Source: Symsagittifera roscoffensis (lineage: Eukaryota; Xenacoelomorpha; Acoela; Convolutidae). From it: a stretch of DNA of 64,000 nucleotides. The notes beneath the pieces were generated by a model. It made no database searches. It saw only the letters and a program-made list of their open reading frames with translations, and was not told where the DNA came from. This document shows, one piece after another, positions 28,624-39,387 of this stretch; within the stretch, counting starts at the first letter, position 1; every line of letters begins with the position of its first letter. The position numbers were made by a program, and so were the translations under genes. The DNA is taken from assembly GCF_963678635.1 (NCBI RefSeq), contig NC_087070.1, positions 42,041,831 through 42,105,830 of the forward strand. Direction: 5' to 3'.

Positions 28624-29011
28624 CACCCAAGTCATGCTGATAAGACTGGCCGACTTCTTGCGAGACACGGTAGCTAAACGTCGCATTCCCGAAGTGGACC
28701 CGGAAAGACCACCTCGTGTGGTGATGAAGATGGACATCGAAGGATCCGAAGTGGAAGTCGTTGCAGACTTGATCACGTCTGGATCCATTCGGTTCGTTAA
28801 TGTAATGATGGCCGAATGGCACGAGAGGTACCAGTTGAAACCCGATCGTCTTCAGTTGAGTAAGGAGCTGAAAGCCTTAACAGAGAACCACACTGCAATT
28901 TGCTCAGAAATTAAGAAGCTCTCCGAAGACTCGAAATATTGTGATTTCGAAAATATAGAAATGGACGATGAAACATACGCAACTTCAAAGACTCCTTTGC
29001 CAAAGTGTTAA
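28624..29011 (+). CDS. C-terminal exon of an FkbM-family methyltransferase-like protein (partial)
   Basis: Open from the element boundary to TAA at 29009-29011 (~129 codons). RLADFLRDTVAKRRIP, VVMKMDIEGSEVEVV and RFVNVMMAEWH match the SAM-dependent FkbM methyltransferase fold; MDIEGSE is its diagnostic motif. The SAM-binding N-terminal part is missing. Possible acceptors are TACTAG (28622-28623) and CCAAG (28630-28631). I find no matching 5' exon in the 10 kb left of the Polinton, so the gene is either split by the insertion with distant exons, or this is a fragment. C-terminal Glu/Lys-rich tail is intact. Confidence 0.65.
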
Positions 29012-29561
29012 CACAAAACTTCCTGGACCTTTATCAATTCTTTCTAAAATCATTGGTTATTAGAAATAATGTTTTTTTTCTCAGGTTCAGTTTCTACATA
29101 CGCTATAAATATAATCAAATTTAATGTATTTGTACTCCTCTCAGATATGTACGAAACCAAGGGAAACTATCAATCAACTAGTTATTTGAGCACGATACCT
29201 TTTAAAATACTGTTGACTTTTTTTAACTAACTCCAACAACCACAGTTATGGTTTCTAACTATATTCTTTAAGATTGAATGATCTTAGACCTATTGAAATA
29301 CTAAAACTGTAAATATAGATTAAAACTAAAAGTGTTAAATGAAGTGATTGAAATCGAAAATGACAATGAAATGTGCTTCAGTTCCCGTAACGTTTTACAC
29401 CAATTTACCAGTATTTTTTAAGGCGTCTGTACTTGGATAGAAAGCTTTTCCGTCGGTTCGTTAATGTAATGATGGCCGAATTTACTTTTTGAAAAAAAAA
29501 ATGCTTATCATACAATTCCCATATACGAAACTATATGACTAGCATTTTTTTGATGGTGACA
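29012..29561. other. Intergenic, no gene; contains a 28-bp duplicated exon fragment
   Basis: AT-rich 3' flank of the FkbM exon up to the defective LTR element. Apart from the short duplication at 29454-29481 I see no feature. Confidence 0.5.
29454..29481 (+). repeat. 28-bp exact copy of FkbM exon sequence (source 28790-28817)
   Basis: CGGTTCGTTAATGTAATG and the ten bases after it recur exactly 664 bp downstream of the exon copy, in non-coding DNA, in the same orientation. Looks like filler DNA or a template-switch product. Confidence 0.85.
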
Positions 29562-29900
29562 CAACGATATACAACCCAAGCGAAAATATACCAAATATCA
29601 CTTCATCACTTTCTCAAAATCTCAAATCTCACAACCACTCTCATACTGAGACCCCCAACCATCCTAATAACCAAAATCACAAATCTCTATCTCGATAACT
29701 ATCAATCCATACCCCAATGTCTCTTGAGATAAAATTGATGTGTGTCCTCTATATTTGAAATAATATACCTATTTACGAGTGAAAGAAAATTTGTCTGTTG
29801 AATAAGAATAGGAAAGTCTTAGCAACATTCAGAAAGACGCCTTGTTCTAACTAGCTGCGATTTGGTCAATCGCATAAGTTAAGTCAAGTTAGTTTGGAAT
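29562..29900 (+). repeat. 5' LTR of the defective Gypsy-type element
   Basis: 339 bp, starts CAACGATATA and ends GTTTGGAAT. Followed by AATTGGTGCGACCAGTGAGG, a plausible primer-binding site. Same length as the 3' copy, with about 3.5% divergence counted by eye. Confidence 0.85.
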
Positions 29901-29924
29901 AATTGGTGCGACCAGTGAGGCACA

Positions 29925-30345
29925 CAAGTTTCAAAAATTCACTCAATTTTCAAATTCTCAAAAAAGTGAAATTATCAAAATTTCAAAAAGTTGAAAAATT
30001 CAAAAGTTGAAATTATCAAAAAATCAAAAATTCAAATTATCAAAATTTCAAAAAATTGAAAAGTTCAAAAATTGAAATTATCAAAATTTCAAAAGTTGAA
30101 ATTATTAGATTTCAAAAAGGTGAACTTTTCAAAAAACTCAAAAATTGAAATTATCAAAATTTCAAAAAGTTGAAAATATCGAAAATTCAAAAATTGAAAT
30201 CATCAGAATTTCAAAAAATTGAAATTATCAAAAATTCAAAAGTTTAAATTATCAAAATTTCAAGTTTTTAAACTTTCATAAAGTTGAAATAATCAAATTT
30301 CAAAATTTCAAAACTCTAAATTGGATATCTTAACTTAAAAAAAGT
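29925..30345 (+). repeat. Low-complexity TTTCAAAA/TTGAAATTATC array in the leader
   Basis: About 400 bp built from variants of ATTTCAAAAAGTTGAAATTATC, roughly 20-30 bp apart, almost free of G-C pairs. Each unit is partly palindromic (TTCAA..TTGAA). It sits between the primer-binding site and the gag ATG. Confidence 0.75.
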
Positions 30346-30348
30346 AAG

Positions 30349-30723
30349 ATGGCCGATCACCCAATCACTCATCCTAACTTGCCCTTTGTATCATTCTCAG
30401 GAAATGATTCAGACCTAAACGCAAAAGCCTTTTGGACTTCAGTTGAGAATAAAATTGTATTCTTACTAGGGCAACGACCCACAGACGCTGGCGCTCCGCC
30501 TAACTATGATCACAGACAAAAAAGTTTGTTTGGATCTCTATTAACAGAAACAGCTCTTGAATGGTATACTGATGAAGTAACTAATGCTACTACTTGGGCT
30601 GAACTAAAAAAGCTTTTTCTTAAAAGATTCACTGATGGTAGAGATCGATTCAAGCATCGGTTCAAGCATCGTCTTCAATTGCAAATAAAACCCCTCCCAA
30701 CGGCCGTAGACACATGCCAGTAA
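30349..30723 (+). pseudogene. gag: Truncated gag of the defective Gypsy-type element
   Basis: 124 codons from ATG. The motifs FVSFSGNDSDLNAKAFWTSV, SLFGSLLTETALEWY and WAELKKLFLKRFTD have the form of the Gypsy gag capsid domain. It ends early at a stop shortly after a duplicated FKHR motif (FKHRFKHR), the result of a small tandem duplication. No nucleocapsid zinc knuckle follows. The sequence passes from here into env without pol. Confidence 0.75.
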
Positions 30724-30938
30724 AAACAAAAACGGCACAGTATAGTATGTCAATTATAAATAAACAGCCGGCTTTGCTAAAACCTGTCTTAAACAAACAA
30801 ATTTTATCGGAATCTGATCTATGAAAACCAGCAAAAATAAGCCGAGAATCATTCTTTCAAAAACTTCTCAACCTCCAAAACCTTCCCCTTCCTCTGATAC
30901 ATCTCAGCAATTGCAAAAATCAATAAATTTCAAAAGTA

Positions 30939-32871
30939 ATGTCTAAAATCACCGATCTCGAAGAAGGTGAAATAATGGACCTTGATCAATCAACGGACCA
31001 AGTAATCGATGATTTGCTGAAAGTAAGTATAATTTCAATTTTCCGCCGCCGTCTAGAAATAAAAATCTTTTGGTTAGCTATAAACACTCTTTTAATAACT
31101 CCCCAACAAATCTGCGCTTTTAATCCAGAGGACAATCTCTACGCTAATACAGCAAAAGATCTAAAAATTGCGCATTTTGGTTGTCAATTAATGACATCGA
31201 ATAAAATGTTCTCACCTAATAAAGTAGCTCCCTGCAGAATACAAACTGAAAATATCGAAACTACAACAGCCGAGGTTACTCTTTACCAACGGCATTATGT
31301 TACAAAAATTAACGCGACATTGTGTCGTATAAAACACCAATCTATCCGATGGTTTTGTGATTCTTTCGATTCAAGCGGAATTGACGCTCGCTAAAATATA
31401 ATCACAACTGATATACACATTTACCCTGATACTTGTAAGCACGCCGCCGAACGGGGATATGTTAACTTAGGATACTCAAAAAATATTCTTTTCGCTTCGA
31501 CAAAAAAATCGTCACAAATACAAATAGAGGCAAAGTTGATGGCGAATACCACAACGAATGCAGCGATCGTTCTTGGATCCATTTGGATAATTTCGAATCA
31601 TACATGCAAAATAATTCCTTAACTGTCAATCTAAAAGATGGCACAGTTAATAACTGGCAAAACATTCCATTACCTTGTCCTGTATATGAAAACGGATGTG
31701 AAACAACATCACTTGACCCTTTTGCATATATTTGGAACGAGCCCGAAAACTGCATTTTTTCGGTTCTCAATAAATTCGAAGCAAAAAAGATTCGAAATGA
31801 AGAAAATTATTATTTTGTAAAAGACTCTTTTACTAAAATATCCAACCACCATACTCGAGGTAGAGACACTCAACAATTTATGCTAAAAATACTAAAAAAA
31901 CCACAGTCTTTATGTGGACACCCAAAAATAGTCTACCCGACCCAATAAGAATCATTGTTCTTAGCATACTAAAACGAATTTAATATGGATACTGGTTTAC
32001 AAATAAACCCGAGTTTTAATACAGGAATTATTCATTCGGAACCAAATTTGACTTACGTAAAATACGCAAAAAATGAAAATTATCCCTTTGCACCGGGACA
32101 AATAGACTACGAAGCTCATCTAGGAACAAAACTAGATTATATTCTTTTTCGAAGCTTTTACATGCTTCGAACTGCCGAATTGGCACTTTTAACGAATCAA
32201 TGTGAGTTAGAACGCTCCATGATTCTCAATACTTAAATGCTCTCTTTCGAAAGCCCGCGTTTAGCCGGCTATATGAATAGGTCTATGGTTTTAGACACCA
32301 ATGGCAATGTTGCCTGGCTCTATCACTGCCCAAAGTTTTTTTCTCCATTACAATTATTGGATGCATGCTATAATCGGATACCAATTATGTATCGCGAAAA
32401 AATTCATTTCGTCGACCCGATCACTCGACAAACTTTTAATCGGCAGATCAACAAGACTGCTCCGATAAACATTTACATCTTTATCAACTAGATGTTGATA
32501 ACAATAAATCTTGGATCGAACTCACACCCTCTATTACTAAAGTAAAAGGTCCAGATCTTTTTAAGCCGAAAGAAATTAAACGGCAAGTAAAACACTCTCT
32601 TGCATCTAGTCATGATGCTTCTATTTACCCTTATGCACAAATGCAAAAATTTTGGAGCATGATTGCTGATCACTCTGAAATTAAAGGTATTTTACAAAAA
32701 GTATCCCAAACTTCTCTTAATGCAAGAAAACACTTCTATCAGGACTCGAGTAGTCAATACGGATCTGCGCAAAACATATACTTAGACTATCTTATCTCGC
32801 CTGATTTTTGGAAGAACGAGTACACTCGTGTTTTTGGTACAATACAGTACTATTTAGAAAGATGCGGATAA
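30939..32871 (+). pseudogene. env: Decayed env of the defective Gypsy-type element
   Basis: Fragments in several frames (30939-31394, 31583-31948, 31985-32236, 32237-32491, 32641-32871). The first has a hydrophobic signal-like stretch (IFWLAINTLLITPQQICAF). Later ones contain WNEPENCIFSVLNKF and EAHLGTKLDYILFRSFYML, which align with the env of the right-hand element, as do HFVDPITRQTF and the neighbouring region. Frameshifts and stops (for example the TAA at 32234-32236) break it. The transmembrane anchor region is not recognisable, so it is non-functional. Confidence 0.7.
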
Positions 32872-33203
32872 ATATTCGCCTCTTTCCTTTTCGTCAAGTT
32901 TATACTCGACGCTCTTGTATTTGTAATAAAAGTATTACACATACACAAACTAACCAGCCGAACTCTTCATTTCGGAAAAATTATGTTAGCCGCCTCTTAC
33001 AATATACTTTTCACTTCTATAGTGACTTCAATATTCGCTCAAAATGAGAACGATCAAAAGATTGAGCTTGATCATAGGCCTCAGGCACCTCAACAAGAGG
33101 ATTCTGAAAAGGAAAATCAGGATAAAATTTATCCTAGACTCCAACTAGTTGATTACAATAATCGACCCGCTGTACCGGTCTATTTTATTTTATGTTTTAG
33201 GAT

Positions 33204-33773
33204 ATGCCCACTGATCTTCATCACACTCCACTTGAAGAAGACTTGCTCGATTTTGAAAACCTTCTGTCTCTAAATGACCCTATGGAAATGCCATCCAAAA
33301 TAATCAACCCGATTAATCAACCAAAATTGAATACCAATTTTAAAATTCCAAAAGTGAAAAATTCTAATTGCATTCAAAAGAGAAAAGCAATTGTCCGACC
33401 TTTCAAAATTTTTCCCTCTTCTTCAACTAGGCAAAACCTAGAATCTGAAACTGTAATAGTTCACCAATCCGCAAACTCTCTAGAACTTGAATCAAAAATC
33501 GCGATTCAAGTCAAAAAGGAACAAAAACTCAACCCCAGGAAACCACCAAATTTTGACACCAGTCTAAATTATGCGCTCTCTCCCTTTATTAACCGATTTA
33601 AGATAGACACCTATCACCCTTACCAAAGTGGTAACGGTGCATATCGTCTGGTTAATGCACAACTCCCCCATCAACATATTTGTGTTCCTGCGGCCTTTAT
33701 AACTGCCCAAATGCAGACTCTAATCCTTGACTCCTACACGTATCAAGTGCAAAAGAATTACATAACGACTTAA
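33204..33773 (+). CDS. Accessory ORF 3' of env (189 aa), function unknown
   Basis: Open from ATG at 33204 to TAA at 33771-33773. The N-terminal two thirds are hydrophilic, Lys/Pro/Ser/Asn-rich; the C-terminal part (SPFINRFKIDTYHPYQSG.. HICVPAAFITAQMQTLILDSY) is more ordered. It sits where the right-hand element has its Ser/Pro-rich ORF, so it is likely the same type of protein. It remains open although env is decayed, but that could be chance over 190 codons. Confidence 0.45.
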   Translation: MPTDLHHTPLEEDLLDFENLLSLNDPMEMPSKIINPINQPKLNTNFKIPKVKNSNCIQKRKAIVRPFKIFPSSSTRQNLESETVIVHQSANSLELESKIAIQVKKEQKLNPRKPPNFDTSLNYALSPFINRFKIDTYHPYQSGNGAYRLVNAQLPHQHICVPAAFITAQMQTLILDSYTYQVQKNYITT

Positions 33774-34523
33774 ATCGCATCAACCAAATGCAGAAAACCA
33801 TAACAGTGCTCCGGGAAAAAATAAGGATCTCAGCAATAAATATCTGAGCCTAAAAACCCAGGTGGAAGGAAACTATTAGTTTCAAGATTATATATTAACC
33901 TCCGTCCTTTTATTTTTTTAAACTCGAACTGTAATTTGGCCGCCGCCACTTTACAAAGTATGTATGCTTCTACAATTATAGTCCAGTATTGCTGATAAGT
34001 ATAATCGCTAAACCAAATTTGAAAAATTGTATTTGATGTTATATTTCTCAAAAGTATCCAGCTGTGATTTGGCCGCCGCAACTGCTCTACTCTACATGCA
34101 CATACACTACAAGCAGCCAATCTTCAACCGACTACAAGCAGCCATTCATCAACCGACTACACTACAAGCCGCCACTTTACGAACAAACTATCAAAATCAG
34201 AATAAAAACTTTACGCAAACTCTATTAAAACTTTTTGATGTTTTGTAAATTATATTATGCTTTTAAATTTTTTGTCAACGGAAATCGCCGTTTAACAGTC
34301 ACCCTATAAGATGGTTGGATGTTCTGAATTGAAATCAGAAACACAATTATTAAACTTTTACCATATGTTCTGACTTGAAATCAGATCAATAATTCTCAAA
34401 CTTTTGACTTGAAATTACGTGTTTGCTCGGTTGATAAAATATCACCAAAAGCAAACATTACAGCATGTGTTGGTTCTTTCTGATTGGTTTAAACAACAGA
34501 TGGAAAGTTGAAAATATCAAAAT
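33774..34523. other. 3' non-coding part of the defective element
   Basis: AT-rich, with GGCCGCCGCCAC and GGCCGCCGCAAC repeats at 33939 and 34071 and several ACTACAAGC(A/C)GCC motifs (about 34105-34175). No ORF supported. Confidence 0.45.
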
Positions 34524-34862
34524 CAACGATATATAACCCAAGCGAAAATATACCAAATATCACTTCATCACTTTCTCAAAATCTCAAATCTCACAACCAC
34601 TCTCATACTGAGACCCCCAACCATCCTAATAACCAAACTCACAAATCTCTATCTCGATAACTATCAATCCATACCCCAATATCTCTTGATATGAAATTGA
34701 TGTGTGGCCTCGATATTTGAAATAATACACCTATTTACGAGTGAAAGAAACTTTGTCTGTTGAATAAGAATAGGAAAGTCTTAGCAACATTCAGAAAGAC
34801 CCCTTGTTCTAACTAGCTGCGATTTGGTCGATCGCATAAATTAAGTCAAGTTAGTTTGGAAT
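34524..34862 (+). repeat. 3' LTR of the defective Gypsy-type element
   Basis: 339 bp, equal in length to 29562-29900 with ~12 substitutions and no indel. Ends GTTTGGAAT before TTTACATA. Confidence 0.85.
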
Positions 34863-35693
34863 TTTACATACACAACCGAAAATTTTTCAGATATTTAAGT
34901 TAGAAACAAAAAATCAATTTTTTGGTTTATGGAAAAGCACCTATAAAACAACTTTCATATATGGAAAAATGCTTGTCATAGAGGTTTCATACAATTTTCT
35001 GTACGTATGTAAATGTATAAAATTGTATGACAACAAGTTTCTCATATATAAGAAGTTTTGGTCAACCCGGGTGGTGTAAAACATTACGGCAACTGAAGTA
35101 CTTTTTATTATCATCTTCGATTTCATTCTTTATTAATTAAAGCCTTTCCGTAGTTTTGATTTTGGCTGGTTCTTTGACACATGAAAAATAATCCAATCAT
35201 AAAAATTAACCTCAAACCTGGGTTTATACGAAAGCTTATAGCCATTTTTGATCCATTTGTTTAACAACTCAGTCTCTACTACGTTATAGATAAAAAGGAA
35301 CAAATTTTTGAATGCATTTTTTCGCAAAAAGTTCGTTTGGGCACACAAATGGTTCCGCAACTACAAATCGAAAAGAAATCTGAATCATGGATTTTGTAAC
35401 CCATTTTTTTTGTTTTTGTGTGGTCGAGTAATGTCTGTGCTGCTTGAGCTTTTCCAGCTTCGGTTGAATTTCTTTCAGTTTTGAAGAAAACTTGATTTGT
35501 TTTGTTTGTGTGAACATCTTTAAATTGCTCGGACGTTTTCGATTCTGCAAGATTTAAGGCTCATCTGATCGAAATTTTTAAAAACATTTGTTTTGTGGTA
35601 TAGGACCTATTTCCAGAGGTGACTAGTTTAGCAGATGGTACTAAAACATGATGCTATTTCAACTCAACCTTGAAAACACCTGCCAATAATATG
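34863..35693. other. Spacer between two retroelements, with possible protein remnant
   Basis: Minus-strand open frames at 35550-35284 and 35360-35133 overlap in different frames and include NLFLFIYNVVETELLNKWI and RFEVNFYDWIIFHVSK, which look like protein. They may be a frameshifted fragment of an unidentified coding sequence. Nothing else is seen. Confidence 0.3.
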
Positions 35694-35698
35694 ATCAG

Positions 35699-36003
35699 TG
35701 TTCGCGCTTAAATTAATCTTAAATTAATGACGTCATTATAGCGCAAAAGTGAAAAAGCTAAAATTAGATTTTCTTAGACAAAAGGCCTTGAAAACTACTG
35801 GTTTTTCCGATTAAGGTCAGTTTGCCATCAAAATTTTTATAGAATTTTGAGATTGTTGGAAACCGTATTGCTAAAAATGTTAACCGAAAATTTTTTTAAC
35901 CGATATAACTTATTCTATATATTATCTGTTGAATTGCCGATAATTAACAGATATTGAAGCAGGTTTTTGTAAGGTCTTACAGGATACACGAGAGTGCGGC
36001 ACA
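35699..36003 (+). repeat. 5' LTR of the BEL/Pao element (305 bp)
   Basis: TGTTCGCGC...GCGGCACA. Contains a ~128-bp block (about 35787-35915) absent from the 3' LTR. Followed by TTTTGGTCCGCCGACCCGG, a likely primer-binding site. Confidence 0.9.
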
Positions 36004-36388
36004 TTTTGGTCCGCCGACCCGGACTTTAAAAAAAATTCAAAATTTCGCAAACGCATCAGGTTATTGTTGGAACTTGAACCGTTGGGTGAAAACTTGGGAA
36101 AAAAATTTTCGGAAAAAAATTCGAAAAAAAAAATTGGAAAATTTTTGGAAAAAAAATCCGAAATTATCGAAAAAAAAAATCCGAAAAAACGCTGTGTTTA
36201 TTTTTGAAACGTGGTGCAGCTAACTAAACTAGTTCAATTGGATAAAAGTAGCCGTAGTCGAGACCCGTAGCGTATTATTAAGCAAATCGTCTCACCTTTT
36301 GCTACAACCTTGTTAGCTCAGGGTGTTGCGGGAGGTCAGGTCGCGGTTTGCTTGATTCCCTTCCTCTAAAGTTGATTTAATTCACTAA

Positions 36389-37033
36389 ATGTTCATACTA
36401 GCTGCTAGCTCGCTGCACCACGCTTTGAAAAAACTTTCCCCTGCTTCGCTAAAGCGTGTATCTCAATCGTGCTTAGCCATTCCCGGGTTAAGTTTCAACC
36501 ATAACGCAGTGAACGTCCGTAAAACTTGTCAGTATCAACTTGATCACTATCTCTTAAACCGAAACGACGTTGTTATTTGGCATGACGCCGTTAATAACTC
36601 TATTAGTCGACACCGTAGTAATAACTTTAACGCACTAACTCCTAACCAGCTTAAGAAGATTCTTTTAAATTATAAACGTAATATTTATGCAATCGTTTAT
36701 TGTAAACGTGTAGGCACGGAAGATATATATAGTAAGTTGAAAGAGTCAGGTATATTAGTTATTAATATAGTAACAGACATGATATCTAGAAGGAAGCAGA
36801 ACCTCACTGAGTTAGGGCAAAAGTTCTTAGAACTACACCTGGATCCCCCTCTAGAACTGAAAACGTTTACAATCCTTAGGCGTTATAGCAAGAATTTGAA
36901 GTATATTATTTCAAAGAAAAATTTTCCTAAGCCAGGAAAACGCAAGCGGCAAGCTAATCGAAACAGAAGAAATGCTGAGCAGCAACTAGGAATTAAAAGA
37001 AGTGCTTCTCTAATGTGTGATATTGCTTACTGA
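36389..37033 (+). CDS. Extra ORF upstream of gag in the BEL element (214 aa), function unknown
   Basis: ATG at 36389, intact to TGA at 37031-37033 while gag-pol is broken. Ordered, mixed composition: VVIWHDAVNNSISRHRSNNF, IYAIVYCKRVGTEDIYSKL and ILVINIVTDMISRRKQNL, followed by a basic C-terminal tail (KPGKRKRQANRNRRNAEQQ). The WHDAVNN and YCKR..G..DIY motifs look conserved and could belong to a Rossmann-like or hydrolase fold, but I cannot assign a family. BEL elements usually start with gag, so this is unusual. It could be an acquired gene, an RNA-binding accessory protein, or a separate insertion. Confidence 0.55.
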   Translation: MFILAASSLHHALKKLSPASLKRVSQSCLAIPGLSFNHNAVNVRKTCQYQLDHYLLNRNDVVIWHDAVNNSISRHRSNNFNALTPNQLKKILLNYKRNIYAIVYCKRVGTEDIYSKLKESGILVINIVTDMISRRKQNLTELGQKFLELHLDPPLELKTFTILRRYSKNLKYIISKKNFPKPGKRKRQANRNRRNAEQQLGIKRSASLMCDIAY

Positions 37034-37187
37034 GTCATAATATAATTTATTGATACTAAAGTTAAGGTCTTAAATTAATTATTCCCTTTTCTCTCTCAAA
37101 ATGAGCAGTTGTGCGGTTGAGTAGAAGTGAACAAGTTTAAAAGTAATCAAAATGACAGAACAAATTGAGTTAAAATATCGATGATTG

Positions 37188-39387
37188 ATGAATGGTCGAA
37201 CATCACTAGAAAATGAGCATTCCGTAGTTCACAGTCGCATAACTGAGAGTTTAGAGGGACCAATTCGGAAAACAAAATTAAACGCCTTAATTGAATCTTG
37301 CAAGAGTATTCTCGAAAAAGCAATAGCTAAAAATGATGAACTTGTGATATTAGCTAATAAAACCGATATCCCTAGCAAATTATTAACGGAGTTGGCTGCA
37401 TGGTGGGATAGGATAGTTAAAGTTAACTATGAAGTAACTGGTAAAGCTCGCGCTCTTATGGAATCTAATCAAGCTTCAGAGGTCTGCGTCAGTGAAACTA
37501 GTCGATCAAAAGTTTCATCAAAATGGCAAAATCCGGATCGAGTAAGCAAAGCTCAATGACTTCATTGACCCCCAGTGAGCGCCGCAAAGAACTGCTCCTA
37601 GCGAAGATGAAGCGAGAAGAGTTGGAAAAACAATATGAAGCAACCTTAAGACTGAAACAACAGGAAGCCATCATCAAAGAGCAACAGCATCTGATTGAGA
37701 TGGAACGAAAACAACAAGAAATTAAATTTGAAATTGACCGTAAAGAGCAAGAATATCGTTTACGAATCGAAAAAAGTCGGCTTGAAATGGAACGATTTAG
37801 CGCAGAAAATCGTATTAAAGTAGCTGAAGCAAAAATGGTTGAAACTGAATACCTCGAAGAGTCTGAAATAGATCACCATCTCGAGCTGGCGTCCTCCGAT
37901 GATCGTCGTTCTGACAGGGTAAACGATTGGGTTGATCATGCATTAGAAAACCAAAAAAGGCCCGAGGTAGTTCCGTCTTCTTCAAAGTTTGAAACCTATA
38001 TAAACAAAGAAAGTGGTTCGCATCAAAACAGAAATGTGTTCACAGCGGGAGCTTCACCTCGGCGATCGTTGCCGAATCAGACTTTTGGTTGTATCCCTAT
38101 CAACCAACCGTCTCCTTCAGCGATGGCGATGGATTCAAGCACGCTGTATCCACCAATCCTGAGCACGAAACGCAGTCATTGCTTATTTCAAATAACGCTA
38201 CACTTTGCGAAAACAATAATACGTCATTATTTAATCCAGCTGTAACAGCAGCTACCAATACTCCGGTATGCTGTTACTTTTCTGTACCTCATCCTTCGTC
38301 TTCCATTCAAAATATCCCCGTCAACAACTTTAATAACGATTCTCGAGTTGTTGGAAACATGCCCGCCATCTCCAATCAATACTCTGGATACACCCCCCAT
38401 GCCATTTTCTCACAAACCCCTGCAAATTTAATCTGCAGAAATCAAAACTTGCTATCACATATCGTGTATAGCAACCCTGCTTCAGTGAACAATCCGTTTA
38501 GCGGACAGTCTGCCGTTAATAATCAGCCCAATGTGCCACTAATGTCCCAGTGGACACCCGCAGTCGCCCAATATATCGCTGGGGTAACAAGTGATGGTAA
38601 CAAAAACCCATCAGTTGGTGTTTTTTCATCCGTAACGCCAATATCTCAGCAACAATTCCCGCACGTATCAAGTGGTGGTACCGTTTACTATGGGTTTCCC
38701 AATCACGACGCATCAGCTGAAAACTCTTACATATATCAGCAGCAACCTTTTGCAGCTGATCCTAGCAACACATTGCCGTCGTTGCAACGAGCTCCCCAAC
38801 CGCAAGCCGTGACACTGAATGACTTAGTCCAAGCTCTGTCAGTCTCAAAGAAGGATCCCCTTCCACAATGGAAGCTGGCCCAGTACGATGGCAACCCGCT
38901 CCAATGGCACAAATGGTTTGGCCAATTTTGCAGTACTGTAGACGCAGCGTCCCTAAGCGATGATGTGAAGTTAACTTATTTAAAAACATTAGTCACGGGA
39001 AAAGCTAAGTCAGCCATAGCAGAGTTCGCATACAGTGGAAGAATGTATAGGGATGCTCTGAAAACTCTGGAAAGAAAGTTTGGCCAGCTACAAAATGTAA
39101 TTACGGCCCACCTTGATAAGTTGTCCAGTTTCCCGCAACTTCGAATGCACAACTCTGAGAACATCATGAGCTTCTCGATGACCATTTCAAGTCTAGTGGC
39201 TGTCTTTAGATCTCTTGATTATGACGAAGATTTGAAAAGCGTCTCTTTGTTAAATCAAGCTCTTTCGAAAATTCCACCAAACATGAGAGAATCGTGGTCA
39301 CTTTTTGTCGTGAAACGTAATTGGTCACGCCCCAACCTAATTGACTTTAACAATTGGTTAAAAGATAAAGTAGAAGCTCATGAGTAA
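37188..39387 (+). pseudogene. gag: BEL gag, frameshifted
   Basis: Three open frames overlap: 37188-37559, 37523-38245 and 38089-39387. The first two hold a helical N-terminal region and a strong coiled coil (MKREELEKQYEATLRLKQQE and on). The third holds a Ser/Asn/Pro/Gln linker and the BEL capsid-like domain (LPQWKLAQYDGNPLQWHKWF.. LVTGKAKSAIAEFAYSG, DUF1759-like). Frame changes at about 37540 and 38100-38160 and a TAA at 39385-39387 before the nucleocapsid show it is inactive. In the family, gag forms the particle and packages RNA. Confidence 0.8.

Larger units (their letters stand above)
29562..34862 (+). mobile_element. Defective env-bearing Gypsy-type LTR retrotransposon, pol deleted
   Basis: Two direct repeats of 339 bp (29562-29900, 34524-34862) bracket a 4.6-kb interior with a gag remnant, env-related fragments and a 3' accessory ORF, all plus-strand. 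No reverse transcriptase, RNase H or integrase sequence is present. About 12 differences between the repeats indicate considerable age. No target duplication is obvious. The env fragments resemble the env of the element at 54293-64000, so the two belong to related families. Confidence 0.8.

Noticed and set aside
36300..36365. tRNA-like stretch (GTTAGCTCAGGG.. GGTTTGCTTGATTCCC)
   Set aside because: A-box-like and B-box-like words occur, but I could not fold a complete cloverleaf; noted only as weak similarity.
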